A DNA stretch of 63,408 nucleotides. It comes from Bradyrhizobium sp. WSM1743 (GTDB lineage Bacteria > Pseudomonadota > Alphaproteobacteria > Rhizobiales > Xanthobacteraceae). The notes under the pieces were generated by a model. It was not told where the DNA came from. It did no database searches and saw only the letters and a list, made by a program, of their open reading frames with translations. The stretch is from the NCBI RefSeq assembly GCF_000473065.1, contig NZ_KI421493.1:24645-88052 (forward strand). Direction: 5' to 3'. Both the position numbers and the translations under genes were made by a program. Below are positions 8,957 to 17,368 of the stretch, piece by piece; position 1 is the first letter of the stretch; each line of letters begins with the position of its first letter.

Positions 8957-9084
8957 GTCCCGGACGCGCTACAGCGTGAAGCGCTGCTGCGCAGAGCCGG
9001 GACCCATGGTGCGTCAGATGCCGGCGGCGATATGGGCCCCGGTTCGGCGCCGCACCGCTTTGCGCTGCGTCGCGCCCGGGGCAC
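8957..9084. repeat. Long imperfect inverted repeat upstream of ruvC
   Basis: Two arms of about 50 bp face each other. The left runs from GTCCCGGACGCGC to GCCGGGACCCAT (8957-9008); the right runs from ATGGGCCCCGGTT to GCCCGGGGCAC (about 9031-9084). By eye the reverse complement matches at roughly three quarters of positions. It could fold into a long hairpin in the transcript between yebC and ruvC. Confidence 0.7.
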
Positions 9085-9158
9085 GGGACCGTCACTTCCC
9101 CTGTTACTTCCGTTCTGTTTCTGTTTCCCCCAGAGCAGCCAGCCGCTATCACTGGCCC

Positions 9159-9686
9159 ATGACTGCGCTCCCGATTCGTGGCCCCGTTCGCATCATCGGC
9201 ATCGACCCCGGCCTGCGCCGCACCGGCTGGGGCGTGATCGAGGCCGAGGGCAATCGCCTGATCTACGTCGCCTGCGGCTCGGTGGAACCGCCGGACGATT
9301 TGCCGCTGTCGAGCCGGCTGCTCGCGATCCATGAAGGGCTCGCTTCCGTCCTGTCCAGCCACCAGCCCATGGAAGCTGCGGTCGAGCAGACTTTCGTCAA
9401 CAAGGACGGGGTTGCGACGCTGAAGCTCGGCCAGGCCCGTGGCGTCGCCATGCTGGCGCCCGCAATGCTCGGCATCTCTGTCGCCGAATACGCGCCGAAC
9501 CAGGTCAAGAAGACCGTGGTCGGCGCCGGCCACGCCGACAAGCAACAGATCGCGATGATGTTGAAGATATTGCTGCCGAAAGCCGAGCCGCCGTCCGCCG
9601 ACGCGGCTGACGCGCTCGCCATCGCCATCACCCACGCCCATCACCGCCAGAGCACGGCGCTCAGGCTGAAGGTGGTGGGGATATGA
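9159..9686 (+). CDS. ruvC: Holliday junction resolvase RuvC
   Basis: 175 aa, normal size. The four acidic catalytic residues are visible: Asp16 in IGIDPG, Glu76 in AAVEQTF, and Asp148 and Asp151 in SADAADALA. The start MTALPIRGPVRIIGID at 9159 is taken because the open frame before it runs through the intergenic repeat. It cleaves four-way junctions brought by RuvAB during recombination repair. The stop overlaps the ruvA start in an ATGA. Confidence 0.97.
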   Translation: MTALPIRGPVRIIGIDPGLRRTGWGVIEAEGNRLIYVACGSVEPPDDLPLSSRLLAIHEGLASVLSSHQPMEAAVEQTFVNKDGVATLKLGQARGVAMLAPAMLGISVAEYAPNQVKKTVVGAGHADKQQIAMMLKILLPKAEPPSADAADALAIAITHAHHRQSTALRLKVVGI

Positions 9687-10300
9687 TCGGCAAGCTCAAG
9701 GGCCTGATCGATTCCTATGGCGAGGATTTCGTCATCCTCGACGTCGGCGGGGTCGGCTACCAGGTGCACTGCTCGTCGCGTACCTTGCAGCATCTGCCGT
9801 CGCCCGGCGAAGCTGCCGTGCTGTCGATCGAGACTTACGTCCGCGAGGATCAAATCAAACTGTTCGGCTTCCGCACCGACCAGGAGCGCGAATGGTTTCG
9901 CCTGCTCCAGACCGTGCAGGGCGTCGGCGCCAAGGTCGCGCTCGCGGTGCTCGGCACGCTGTCGCCGGCCGACCTCGCCAACGCCATCGCGCTCCGTGAC
10001 AAGGCCGCGGTGGCGCGCACGCCCGGCGTCGGGCCCAAGGTCGCCGAGCGCATCGTCACCGAATTGAAGGACAAGGCGCCGGCCTTCGCCAACGTCGATC
10101 CGCATGTCGTGCATCTCGCCGGTGCCGTCGACGACCAGCGCGCGCCGCGCCCGGTGGCGGATGCGATCTCGGCACTGATCAATCTCGGCTATGGCCAGCC
10201 GCAGGCGGCCGCAGCGATTGCGACGGCCTCACGCAGTGCGGGTGAGGGAGCCGAGACGGCGCAGCTCATTCGGCTTGGTCTGAAGGAACTGGCGAAGTGA
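9683..10300 (+). CDS. ruvA: Holliday junction helicase subunit RuvA
   Basis: 205 aa starting MIGKLKGLIDSYGEDFVILD, the typical N-terminal OB-fold. Two helix-hairpin-helix motifs follow (VGAKVALAVLG and TPGVGPKVAERI), and a small C-terminal domain (about 160-205) would contact RuvB. It binds the junction as a tetramer and holds the RuvB motors. It overlaps ruvC by four bases and ruvB by four bases (GTGA), so the three are translationally coupled. Confidence 0.97.
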   Translation: MIGKLKGLIDSYGEDFVILDVGGVGYQVHCSSRTLQHLPSPGEAAVLSIETYVREDQIKLFGFRTDQEREWFRLLQTVQGVGAKVALAVLGTLSPADLANAIALRDKAAVARTPGVGPKVAERIVTELKDKAPAFANVDPHVVHLAGAVDDQRAPRPVADAISALINLGYGQPQAAAAIATASRSAGEGAETAQLIRLGLKELAK

Positions 10301-11352
10301 GCGATCCCAAGGCCAACCGCATGGTCTCGCCCGAGCGCCGCAGCGACGATGTCGGCGACACCGCGCTGCGTCCGCAGTCGCTGTCCGACTTCGTTGGCCA
10401 GCAGCAGGCGCGTAAGAATCTCTCGATCTTCATCGAAGCCGCCCGCAAGCGCGGCGAGGCGCTGGATCATGTGTTGTTCGTCGGCCCGCCCGGCCTCGGC
10501 AAGACCACGCTGGCGCAGATCGTGGCGAAAGAGCTCGGAGTCGGCTTTCGCGCGACGTCCGGTCCTGTGATCGCCAAGGCCGGCGATCTCGCTGCCCTGC
10601 TCACCAATCTCGAAGAGCGCGACGTGCTCTTCATCGACGAGATCCATCGCCTGAGCCCGGCGGTGGAGGAGGTGCTCTATCCCGCGATGGAGGACTTTCA
10701 GCTCGACCTCATCATCGGCGAAGGGCCGGCGGCGCGCTCGGTGAAGATCGAGCTGTCGAAATTCACCCTGGTCGGCGCCACCACGCGCGCCGGCCTTCTC
10801 ACCAATCCCTTGCGCGATCGTTTCGGCATTCCGGTCCGGCTGAATTTCTACACGATCGAGGAACTGGAGAGCATCGTCAGCCGCGGCGCGCGCGTGCTCA
10901 ATGTCGGCATGAGCGCGGAGGGCGCCAACGAGATCGCGCGCCGCGCCCGCGGCACGCCGCGCATCGCCGGCCGTCTGCTCCGCCGTGTGCGCGATTTCGC
11001 TTCGGCCGCCGATGCGGACAAGATCGACCGCAAGATCGCCGACCACGCACTCAGCGCGCTCGAGGTCGACGCCGCGGGCCTCGATGCCATGGATCGCCGC
11101 TATCTCACGACCATCGCGCTCAACTATGGCGGGGGCCCGGTCGGCGTCGAGACGATGGCCGCTGCGTTGTCGGAGCCGCGTGATGCAATCGAGGACATCA
11201 TCGAGCCCTATTTGATCCAGTGCGGCTATCTGCAGCGCACGCCGCGCGGCCGGCTGCTGACCTCGCACGCCTTCCGCCATCTCGGCCTCGCCGAGCCCAA
11301 TCGCGATGCGGCGCAGTTCGGCCTGTTCGGCACGGATGACAGCGACGAGTGA
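10297..11352 (+). CDS. ruvB: Holliday junction branch migration ATPase RuvB
   Basis: 351 aa. Walker A is GPPGLGKT (63-70), Walker B is LFIDEIH (111-117), sensor 1 is in VGATTRAG, and the winged-helix C-terminal domain ends near AEPNRDAAQFGLFG. The start is a GTG inside the ruvA stop (GTGA), giving MSDPKANRMVSPERR. It drives branch migration by ATP hydrolysis on RuvA-bound junctions. Confidence 0.97.
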   Translation: MSDPKANRMVSPERRSDDVGDTALRPQSLSDFVGQQQARKNLSIFIEAARKRGEALDHVLFVGPPGLGKTTLAQIVAKELGVGFRATSGPVIAKAGDLAALLTNLEERDVLFIDEIHRLSPAVEEVLYPAMEDFQLDLIIGEGPAARSVKIELSKFTLVGATTRAGLLTNPLRDRFGIPVRLNFYTIEELESIVSRGARVLNVGMSAEGANEIARRARGTPRIAGRLLRRVRDFASAADADKIDRKIADHALSALEVDAAGLDAMDRRYLTTIALNYGGGPVGVETMAAALSEPRDAIEDIIEPYLIQCGYLQRTPRGRLLTSHAFRHLGLAEPNRDAAQFGLFGTDDSDE

Positions 11353-11399
11353 TCTGCTGAAACGTTCGCCGTTCCGGCTTTGATGAATTTCCGGTAATC

Positions 11400-11420
11400 T
11401 CGTGCAGACGATCTGCACGA
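11400..11420. promoter_or_regulatory. Perfect 9-3-9 inverted repeat
   Basis: TCGTGCAGA (11400-11408) and TCTGCACGA (11412-11420) are perfect reverse complements separated by CGA. It lies 47 bp after ruvB and 61 bp before the phosphoesterase start. The short spacer fits a dimeric operator better than an RNA hairpin, but a terminator is possible. Confidence 0.45.
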
Positions 11421-11481
11421 ACGCACCGCAATTCCGCTCCAATCGGATATCATCAAGACGCCGCATCACCAGCGAGCTTCC

Positions 11482-12399
11482 ATGATCACGCGCCGTCATC
11501 TCATCCGTTCCATCGGCGGCCTGTCCGCCCTCGGCGTCTCGACCGCGGCTTATGGCGTCGGCGTCGAGCCGATGCTGCGGCTCCGCGTCACCCGCTATCA
11601 TCCGACGCCGCGGCAATGGCCGGCGGATCTTCCGCTGAAGATCGCCGTCATCGCCGATATCCATGCCTGCGATCCCTGGATGCCGCTGGACCGGATCGAG
11701 GCCATCGTCGACCGCACCAACGCGCTGAATGCCGATATCATCGTGCTGCTCGGCGACTATGTCGCCGGCCTGCATCAGGTCACGCGCATCATCCCGTCGA
11801 GCGAATGGGCGAGGGTGCTGGCGGGCCTCAAGGCGCCGCTCGGCGTCCATGCCGTCATGGGCAACCACGATTATTGGGATGACAGGACGGTGCAGCGGGC
11901 CGGGCAGGGGGCGACCGTCGCGCATCGTGCGCTGGAGGCGGCCGGCATCCCCGTCTACGAGAACGATGTCGTGCGCCTCACCAAGGACGGTCGTCCGTTC
12001 TGGCTCGCCGGCCTCGGCGATCAGCTCGCCTTCCTGCCGGCGCGACGCTTCCGGAGCATGGTGCGCTTCGGTGCCGACGATCTCAATGCGACGCTCGCCA
12101 AGGTCACGGACGATGCGCCCATCATTCTGCTCGCGCATGAGCCCAACATCGCGCCGCGCGTGCCCGCGCGCGTCGCGCTGCAACTGTCCGGCCACACCCA
12201 TGGCGGCCAGGTCCGCCTGCTCGGCTGGTCCCCCGCGGTTCCGCCGCAGCATGGCGTCCGGCTCGCCTATGGGCATGTCAGGCTGAAATGCGACGTCATC
12301 ATCTCCGGCGGCCTCGGTTGCAGCATCATGCCGCTCCGCGTCGGCGTGCCGCCGGAGATCGTCGAGGTGACGCTGGGGCGAGAGCCTTTGGTGGCGTAA
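11482..12399 (+). CDS. Metallophosphoesterase, YkuE/YaeI type
   Basis: 305 aa. All metal-binding motifs of the calcineurin-like fold are present in order: ADIH (Asp59, His61), LLGDY, MGNHDY, a later AHEP and SGHTHGGQ. The N-terminus ITRRHLIRSIGGLSALG could be a Tat signal or membrane anchor, in line with YkuE relatives that act at the outer face of the membrane. Some relatives cut UDP-diacylglucosamine-type or other phosphoesters; the substrate here is open. 129 bp behind ruvB, so it may have its own promoter. Confidence 0.88.
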   Translation: MITRRHLIRSIGGLSALGVSTAAYGVGVEPMLRLRVTRYHPTPRQWPADLPLKIAVIADIHACDPWMPLDRIEAIVDRTNALNADIIVLLGDYVAGLHQVTRIIPSSEWARVLAGLKAPLGVHAVMGNHDYWDDRTVQRAGQGATVAHRALEAAGIPVYENDVVRLTKDGRPFWLAGLGDQLAFLPARRFRSMVRFGADDLNATLAKVTDDAPIILLAHEPNIAPRVPARVALQLSGHTHGGQVRLLGWSPAVPPQHGVRLAYGHVRLKCDVIISGGLGCSIMPLRVGVPPEIVEVTLGREPLVA

Positions 12400-12468
12400 C
12401 CCACGCTTGCGCGGCCCGCCGTTTTTGCGCAAAACGAGCCGGTTACCGACAGCGAAGAGGCTCGCGAC

Positions 12469-12918
12469 GTGACAGCTCATCTCGACGGCGAGATCCGCGA
12501 CGGCCGCCACCACATGCAGGTCCGTGTCTACTACGAGGACACCGATTTTTCCGGCATCGTCTACCACGCCAATTATCTGCGCTACATGGAGCGCGGACGC
12601 ACCAACCATCTCAGGCTGATGGGCGCCGAGCAGCAGGCGCTGTTCGAGCAGACCGAGACGGAAGGCGCCGGCTTCGCCTTCGTGGTGCGCTCGATGCACC
12701 TGGACTTTTTGAAGCCCGCGCGAATGGACGACGTGCTCGACGTCGTGACTTGGCCGATCGCGGTGAAGGGGGCCTCCATTATGCTGGCGCAGGAGGTGCG
12801 GCGCGGCAACGACGTGCTGGTGAAAGCCGAGGTCCGCGTCGCCTTCATCAGCGGTGGCCGCGCCCAGCCGATCCCGAAGTCGATCCGCACGCTGATGAAG
12901 GCCGATTTGATTTCCTGA
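12469..12918 (+). CDS. ybgC: Acyl-CoA thioesterase YbgC, Tol-Pal-associated family
   Basis: 149 aa hotdog-fold protein. YYEDTDFSGIVYHANYLRY contains the catalytic aspartate and the YHANY signature. The start is GTG 12469 with GAAGAGG upstream. Family members hydrolyse acyl-CoA or acyl-ACP, and the gene usually leads the tolQRAB-pal operon. Here no tol gene follows; the next gene is a DUF1348-type protein on the same strand. Confidence 0.93.
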   Translation: MTAHLDGEIRDGRHHMQVRVYYEDTDFSGIVYHANYLRYMERGRTNHLRLMGAEQQALFEQTETEGAGFAFVVRSMHLDFLKPARMDDVLDVVTWPIAVKGASIMLAQEVRRGNDVLVKAEVRVAFISGGRAQPIPKSIRTLMKADLIS

Positions 12919-13012
12919 TCGCCCGATAAGTGATCTCCTGATTTGTGCTGGCCTATCGACTCCGGCAGCTGCGGCGATAAATTCGCGGCCCCGATCAACC
13001 GATGAGGCCATC

Positions 13013-13480
13013 ATGTCGCGCCCGCCGCTTCCACCCTTCACCCGCGAGACCGCCGCGCAAAAGGCCCGCATGGCCGAGGACGCCTGGAATTCACGCGATC
13101 CGGTGCGCGTGTCGCTCGCCTATACCGAGGACAGCCGCTGGCGCAATCGTTCGGAAGTTTTTCAGGGCCGCGAGGCCATCGTCGCGTTCCTCACCCGCAA
13201 ATGGGAGAAGGAGCAGGACTATCGCCTGATCAAGGATCTCTGGGCCTTCGACGGCAACCGCATCGCCGTGCGCTTCCAGTACGAATGGCACGATTCGAGC
13301 GGCCAGTGGTATCGCTCCTACGGCAACGAGCAGTGGGAGTTCGACGAGCACGGCCTGATGAAGCGCCGCGAGGCCTCGATCAACGACATCGCGATTGCGG
13401 AGAAGGATCGGCGGTTTCACTGGGCGGCGCCGGGACCGCGGCCGGCGGATGTGGCCGGGCTGGGAAGCGATCCGTTCTGA
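13013..13480 (+). CDS. DUF1348 / NTF2-like family protein
   Basis: 155 aa, soluble, without signal. Aromatic-rich conserved strings (SRWRNRSEVFQGREAI, FQYEWHD, WYRSYGNEQWEF) are typical of the DUF1348 branch of the NTF2-like superfamily. These proteins form small cone-shaped folds that can bind or convert small ligands; no specific activity is known to me. A repeat region with hairpins separates it from the convergent amidotransferase gene. Confidence 0.85.
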   Translation: MSRPPLPPFTRETAAQKARMAEDAWNSRDPVRVSLAYTEDSRWRNRSEVFQGREAIVAFLTRKWEKEQDYRLIKDLWAFDGNRIAVRFQYEWHDSSGQWYRSYGNEQWEFDEHGLMKRREASINDIAIAEKDRRFHWAAPGPRPADVAGLGSDPF

Positions 13481-13510
13481 TGTTTGCGAGATAGAGCGGC
13501 GGGCGCGCTG

Positions 13511-13665
13511 CACCCTCTCCCCTTGTGGGAGAAGGTGGCTCGCCGCGCAGCGGCGAGACGGGTGAGGGGTCTCTATCCGCGAATCGACTCTCAATTGAGC
13601 GCGCAGACAGAACCCCTCATCCGGCGCTTCGCGCCACCTTCTCCCGCAAGGGAAGAAGGGAAGAG
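13511..13665. repeat. Composite palindromic repeat between convergent genes
   Basis: The left block (ACCCTCTCCCC...GGTGAGGGG, about 13511-13570) and right block (CCCCTCATCC...GGAAGAAGGG, about 13612-13660) are inverted relatives with internal palindromes such as CTCGCCGCGCAGCGGCGAG. It lies between two gene ends and may end transcription from both sides. The same family recurs at 21408, 24561 and 53811. Confidence 0.75.
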
Positions 13666-13688
13666 GTGCGCGGGGCGAATGCTGCGGA

Positions 13689-14402
13689 CTACGGAGTCGT
13701 CCGCTTCGCCAAAAATCGCGTAATCGCCCCGCCGAGCTTCGCGCTATCCATCGGCTGCGCCAGCGACGCCCTTGCTGTGGCAACGACATCCTCCGGTGCC
13801 TTGCCATCACGCAGATCGCAACACACTTGCGCGAATGCCACGTCGAATTCCGGATGCGGCTGCACTGTCAGCGTCGTGCCGTTGGCGTAGAGCAGGCCGG
13901 CATGCGGGGTGAAGTCGGACGAGAGGATCGTCAGCGCATCATTCGGCGCCTCGATCACCTGATCCTGATGCGAGGCGGCGATCGCGATCGTTTCGCCCTC
14001 GACCACGCCGTTCTCCGGCAGCACCTGATAGACGTGCCGGCCGATGCCCCAGCCCTTCTCCGACTTGCGCACGATGCCGCCGAGCGCCTGCGCGATCAAC
14101 TGATGGCCGAAACAGACGCCGACCATCGGTGTCTTGTTGGCGTAGGCCTTGCGGACAAAGTCCTCCATCGGCGCGATCCAGTCGAGTCCGTCATAGACAC
14201 CGGCCGCCGCACCGGTGATCAGCACCGCTTCGAGCTTGCCGGGATCGGGAAGTGCATCGCCATTCGGGATGCTGATGACGTCGACCGTGGCAGTGGGATC
14301 CTCGGCGCGGATCATGCGCTCGAACATGTCAGGAAACGAACCGTGGCGCTCGCGATGCTCTTGAGGAACGAGCCCGGTCTCGATGATCGTGATGCGTGGC
14401 AT
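13689..14402 (-). CDS. Class I glutamine amidotransferase-like protein
   Basis: 237 aa stand-alone GATase1 domain. The nucleophile is the Cys in GVCFGHQLIAQ and the His-Glu pair is in QPHPEFD. No synthetase domain is attached, so it resembles the GuaA-like stand-alone hydrolases that act on gamma-glutamyl compounds or supply ammonia to a separate enzyme. It starts 39 bp after the LysR gene on the same strand and is probably co-transcribed with it. Confidence 0.88.
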   Translation of the reverse strand: MPRITIIETGLVPQEHRERHGSFPDMFERMIRAEDPTATVDVISIPNGDALPDPGKLEAVLITGAAAGVYDGLDWIAPMEDFVRKAYANKTPMVGVCFGHQLIAQALGGIVRKSEKGWGIGRHVYQVLPENGVVEGETIAIAASHQDQVIEAPNDALTILSSDFTPHAGLLYANGTTLTVQPHPEFDVAFAQVCCDLRDGKAPEDVVATARASLAQPMDSAKLGGAITRFLAKRTTP

Positions 14403-14441
14403 GTGCCTCCCAGGCCAAAGGTTGCGCGTGTGATCGCAAGT

Positions 14442-15368
14442 TCAGTTGCTTTCTGCCCCATGTTGCTGGTGTGGCGCTGTGCGCTCCAGCAGCGCGCTCT
14501 CCTTTCGCACCTCGTTGAGAAAAGCCTTGGCGAGACGCGACAGCGGCTCGGCTTCCGACCATAGCATATAGGCGACCGCCTGCGTCATCGGCGTGAACGG
14601 CCGGACGATGAGGCCGCTGCCGCCGTTCTGCCGCGGCGAGAAGGGATCGACCACGGCGGCGCCGACGCCGGCAGCCGCGAGCACGCAGGCCGTGTTGCAG
14701 TAGCGCACCTCGACGGTCGGCCGGAACGGCGCGCCGGCACGGGCAAAACTGTCGCGCACGGCTTCGCCGAGCCGCGTGCCGCGCTCGAGCCCGATGAAGG
14801 GTAGGCTGGAAAGATCGGAAGCGGATATCACGGGTCGGTCGGCGAGCGGATGCTGCGGCGGCAGCACGCACACCATCTCGCCGGTATGCACCACTTCATG
14901 CGCGATGCCGGGATGATGCGTCAGCCCGAGCGCGAAGCCGAGCTCGGCGACGCGGCTCAGCACGCCCTCGATGATGCCCTCGTAGCGCCGCACGTCGAAG
15001 AACACACGTGTCTCCGGGCGGCGGCGCAGGAACCCCGATAGTGCGGAGGGAATGATGCTGTAGGCGAGCGGCGGGGTCGCCACGATGGCGAGATGTCCGG
15101 AGCGGTTCTCGCGCAGATCGCGCACGCGGTTCTCGAGCTTGGCGTGCAACGCGAAGATCGCTTCGCTCTCCTTGTAGAGCGCCATCGCTTCGGCAGTCGG
15201 AAACAGCCGGTTGTTGACGCGTTCGAACAGCGCAAAGCCTGCCTGCGCTTCCATCGTCTTCAGCGCATTGCTGACCGCGGGCTGCGACAACGCCAGTTCG
15301 TCCGCCGCCGCGACCGTGGTGCGGTGGCGGATGACGGCACGCAGGATTTCGAGCTGACGCAGGTTCAT
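14442..15368 (-). CDS. LysR family transcriptional regulator
   Basis: 308 aa from ATG 15368, giving MNLRQLEILRAVIRHRTTV, a normal LysR beginning with the winged helix at residues 3-60 (AADELALSQPAVSNALKTME). The open frame upstream of this ATG carries no family features. The effector-binding domain fills the rest. It is divergent from the N-carbamoyl-D-amino acid hydrolase gene, so that gene and the following ABC transporter are its likely targets. Confidence 0.92.
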   Translation of the reverse strand: MNLRQLEILRAVIRHRTTVAAADELALSQPAVSNALKTMEAQAGFALFERVNNRLFPTAEAMALYKESEAIFALHAKLENRVRDLRENRSGHLAIVATPPLAYSIIPSALSGFLRRRPETRVFFDVRRYEGIIEGVLSRVAELGFALGLTHHPGIAHEVVHTGEMVCVLPPQHPLADRPVISASDLSSLPFIGLERGTRLGEAVRDSFARAGAPFRPTVEVRYCNTACVLAAAGVGAAVVDPFSPRQNGGSGLIVRPFTPMTQAVAYMLWSEAEPLSRLAKAFLNEVRKESALLERTAPHQQHGAESN

Positions 15369-15519
15369 ATCACTGCCGATTATACTCAGGGGCAAAAGAT
15401 CATAGCAGAACGAATTGATTCTGCAGCCTCGCTCATCCGTAATGGCAGCGGATTTGCGCGCCGCATCAAAGGGTTCATTCGCCCATTGAGACGGCAATGC
15501 GCACAGATTGGAGGCAGTC
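15369..15519. promoter_or_regulatory. Divergent LysR / carbamoylase promoter region
   Basis: A 151-bp divergent gap. An imperfect palindrome AGAACGAATTGATTCT (15407-15422) is a candidate LysR operator. No confident -35/-10 pair could be assigned. Confidence 0.35.
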
Positions 15520-16476
15520 TTGGTTCGTGTCCTTCGCGCCGCCGCCGCCCAGATGGGGCCGACGCAAAAAGCCGATACGCGCGAGCATACGCTGGCGCGG
15601 ATGCTCGCGCTGCTGGAGGAGGCCGCCGGCCGGGGCGCTGGCCTCGTGGTGTTTCCGGAGCTTGCCTTCACCACCTTCTTTCCGCGCTGGCTGCTCGAAG
15701 GCGAGGCGCTCGACCAGTATTTCGAGCGCGGGATGCCGAACCCAGCAGTGGCAAAGCTGTTCGACCGGGCGCGTGCGCTCCGCGTCGGCTTCTACGTCGG
15801 CTATGCCGAACTGACGCCGGAGGGGCGGCGCTACAATTGTGCCATCCTGGTCGATCGCGACGGCGAGATTCTCGGGCGCTATCGCAAGGTGCACCTGCCG
15901 GGCTCGGTCGAGCCGCGGCCGGGCGCGCGCTACCAGCAGCTCGAGAAGCGCTATTTCGAATATGGCGACCTCGGCTTTCCCGCCTTCCGCGCCGGCTCGT
16001 CCTGGGCCCACGCCATCATGGGCATGATGATCTGCAACGATCGCCGCTGGCCGGAATCCTGGCGCGTGCTCGGGCTGCAAGGCGTCGAGCTCGTCTGCAT
16101 CGGCTACAATTCGGCGGCCTACGATCCCAATGGCGGCACGACGGAAGACGGAGCGCTCCGCACTTTCCACTCGACGCTGGTAACGCAGGCCAACGCCTAC
16201 ATGAACGCGACCTGGGCGATCTCGGTGGCGAAGGCGGGCGAGGAGGACGGCTCCGGGTTGATCGGCGGCTCCTGCATCGTCGATCCCAACGGGCGCATCG
16301 TCGCACAGGCGCAGACGCTGGCCGACGAGGTGATCGTCGCCGACATCGATTTCGATCTCTGCCGCCAGGGCAAGGACAAGATGTTCAACTTCGCCGCCCA
16401 CCGGCGGCCGGAGCAATACAGGGTGATCACCGAACGTGCCGGCGTGATCGAGCCGGCCGTTCTCGACGCCGACTGA
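15520..16476 (+). CDS. N-carbamoyl-D-amino acid hydrolase
   Basis: 318 aa nitrilase-superfamily enzyme. The catalytic triad is Glu47 (VVFPELAF), Lys123 (YRKVHLPG) and Cys172 (MMICNDRRWPE); the ICNDRRWPE string and the C-terminal FNFAAHRRPEQY are typical of D-carbamoylases. It should cleave N-carbamoyl-D-amino acids to D-amino acid, CO2 and ammonia in the cytoplasm. The start is TTG 15520, seven bases behind a clear GGAGG; TTG 15508 has no such signal. A hydantoin racemase further along the same block supports a hydantoin/carbamoyl amino acid pathway. Confidence 0.9.
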   Translation: MVRVLRAAAAQMGPTQKADTREHTLARMLALLEEAAGRGAGLVVFPELAFTTFFPRWLLEGEALDQYFERGMPNPAVAKLFDRARALRVGFYVGYAELTPEGRRYNCAILVDRDGEILGRYRKVHLPGSVEPRPGARYQQLEKRYFEYGDLGFPAFRAGSSWAHAIMGMMICNDRRWPESWRVLGLQGVELVCIGYNSAAYDPNGGTTEDGALRTFHSTLVTQANAYMNATWAISVAKAGEEDGSGLIGGSCIVDPNGRIVAQAQTLADEVIVADIDFDLCRQGKDKMFNFAAHRRPEQYRVITERAGVIEPAVLDAD

Positions 16477-16494
16477 GCAAATGGCACGGCGCTG

Positions 16495-16540
16495 GCAAAG
16501 GAGCTGACGCAAAAGAGCTGACGTGGGCAAAGGAGCTGAC
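16495..16540 (+). promoter_or_regulatory. Tandem triplicate of a Shine-Dalgarno unit
   Basis: The unit GCAAAGGAGCTGAC occurs at 16495-16508, as GCAAAAGAGCTGAC at 16509-16522, and again unchanged at 16527-16540 directly before ATG 16541. Only GTGG separates copies 2 and 3. Each copy carries an AGGAG or AAGAG core, and the last is at good spacing for the start. Confidence 0.85.
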
Positions 16541-17368
16541 ATGACACGCCTCTCATTTTCTCTCGTTGTTGCCGCGCTTGCTGCGGTGACCTCTGCGCGA
16601 GCCGCCGAGCTGCCGGCGGAGATCAAGCAGGCGGGCACGCTCAAGCTCACCGTCAACTCCACCTACGCGCCGATGGAATATCGCGATCCCGCGACGGGCG
16701 AGCTGGTCGGGCTCGACATCGATCTCGCGGGCGAACTCGCCAAGCGGCTCGGCGGGCTCAAGATCGTCTGGAGCGAGACGCCGTTCGCCGAGCTGATCCC
16801 CTCGCTTCAGACCAGGCGCGCCGACTTTATCATCTCCGGCATCTCCGATCGCGCCTCGCGGCGCGAGACCGCCGATTTCGTCGACTACCTCGCGACCGGC
16901 CCGCAGTTCTTCGTGATGGCTGAGAGCGAGGCGAAGGCCGCGACCGATCTCTGTGGCAAGAAGGTCGGCACTACCCGCAGCACCAGCTTCCCGGTCGAGA
17001 TCGAGAAGTGGAGCAAGCAGAATTGCGAGCCGGCCGGCAAGCCGGCGATCCAGTATGTTCCGGGCGAGAACTCGATCGATGTCCGCAATCAGCTCAAGCA
17101 GGGCCGCATCGACGCCGCCGTGCAGGGCAGCGAGACGCTGCCTTATGCGCAGACGCAGGAGCCAGGCAAATACCGCATCCTCGGCGAGGCCTTCGCGAAG
17201 GGCTATCAAGGCATCATGTTCCGCAAGGACGATGCGGCCTTGCGCGAGGTCGTGACGGAGAAGCTCGCCGCCATGATCGCCGATGGCGCCTATAAGGCCA
17301 TTCTCGACAAATGGGGTTTGGGGGCCAACGCGGTGGCCCAACCCATGCTGAACGCGGCGCCGCAATGA
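16541..17368 (+). CDS. Polar amino acid ABC transporter binding protein 1
   Basis: 275 aa. A Sec signal peptide (TRLSFSLVVAALAAVTSARA) is followed by a family-3 solute-binding fold (TLKLTVNSTYAPMEYRDP, DFIISGISDRASRRE). ATG 16541 is chosen because it sits behind the third copy of the repeated ribosome-binding site; the in-frame GTG 16523 would start inside the repeat. The stop overlaps the permease start (ATGA). The ligand is probably an amino acid or N-carbamoyl amino acid, judging from the enzyme upstream. Confidence 0.9.
   Translation: MTRLSFSLVVAALAAVTSARAAELPAEIKQAGTLKLTVNSTYAPMEYRDPATGELVGLDIDLAGELAKRLGGLKIVWSETPFAELIPSLQTRRADFIISGISDRASRRETADFVDYLATGPQFFVMAESEAKAATDLCGKKVGTTRSTSFPVEIEKWSKQNCEPAGKPAIQYVPGENSIDVRNQLKQGRIDAAVQGSETLPYAQTQEPGKYRILGEAFAKGYQGIMFRKDDAALREVVTEKLAAMIADGAYKAILDKWGLGANAVAQPMLNAAPQ

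Noticed and set aside
10189..13071. 960-codon open frame on the minus strand over ruvB, the phosphoesterase and ybgC
   Set aside because: It is antisense to four clear genes, has arginine/histidine/aspartate-rich low-information sequence and no domain. It is a product of G+C-rich codon bias.
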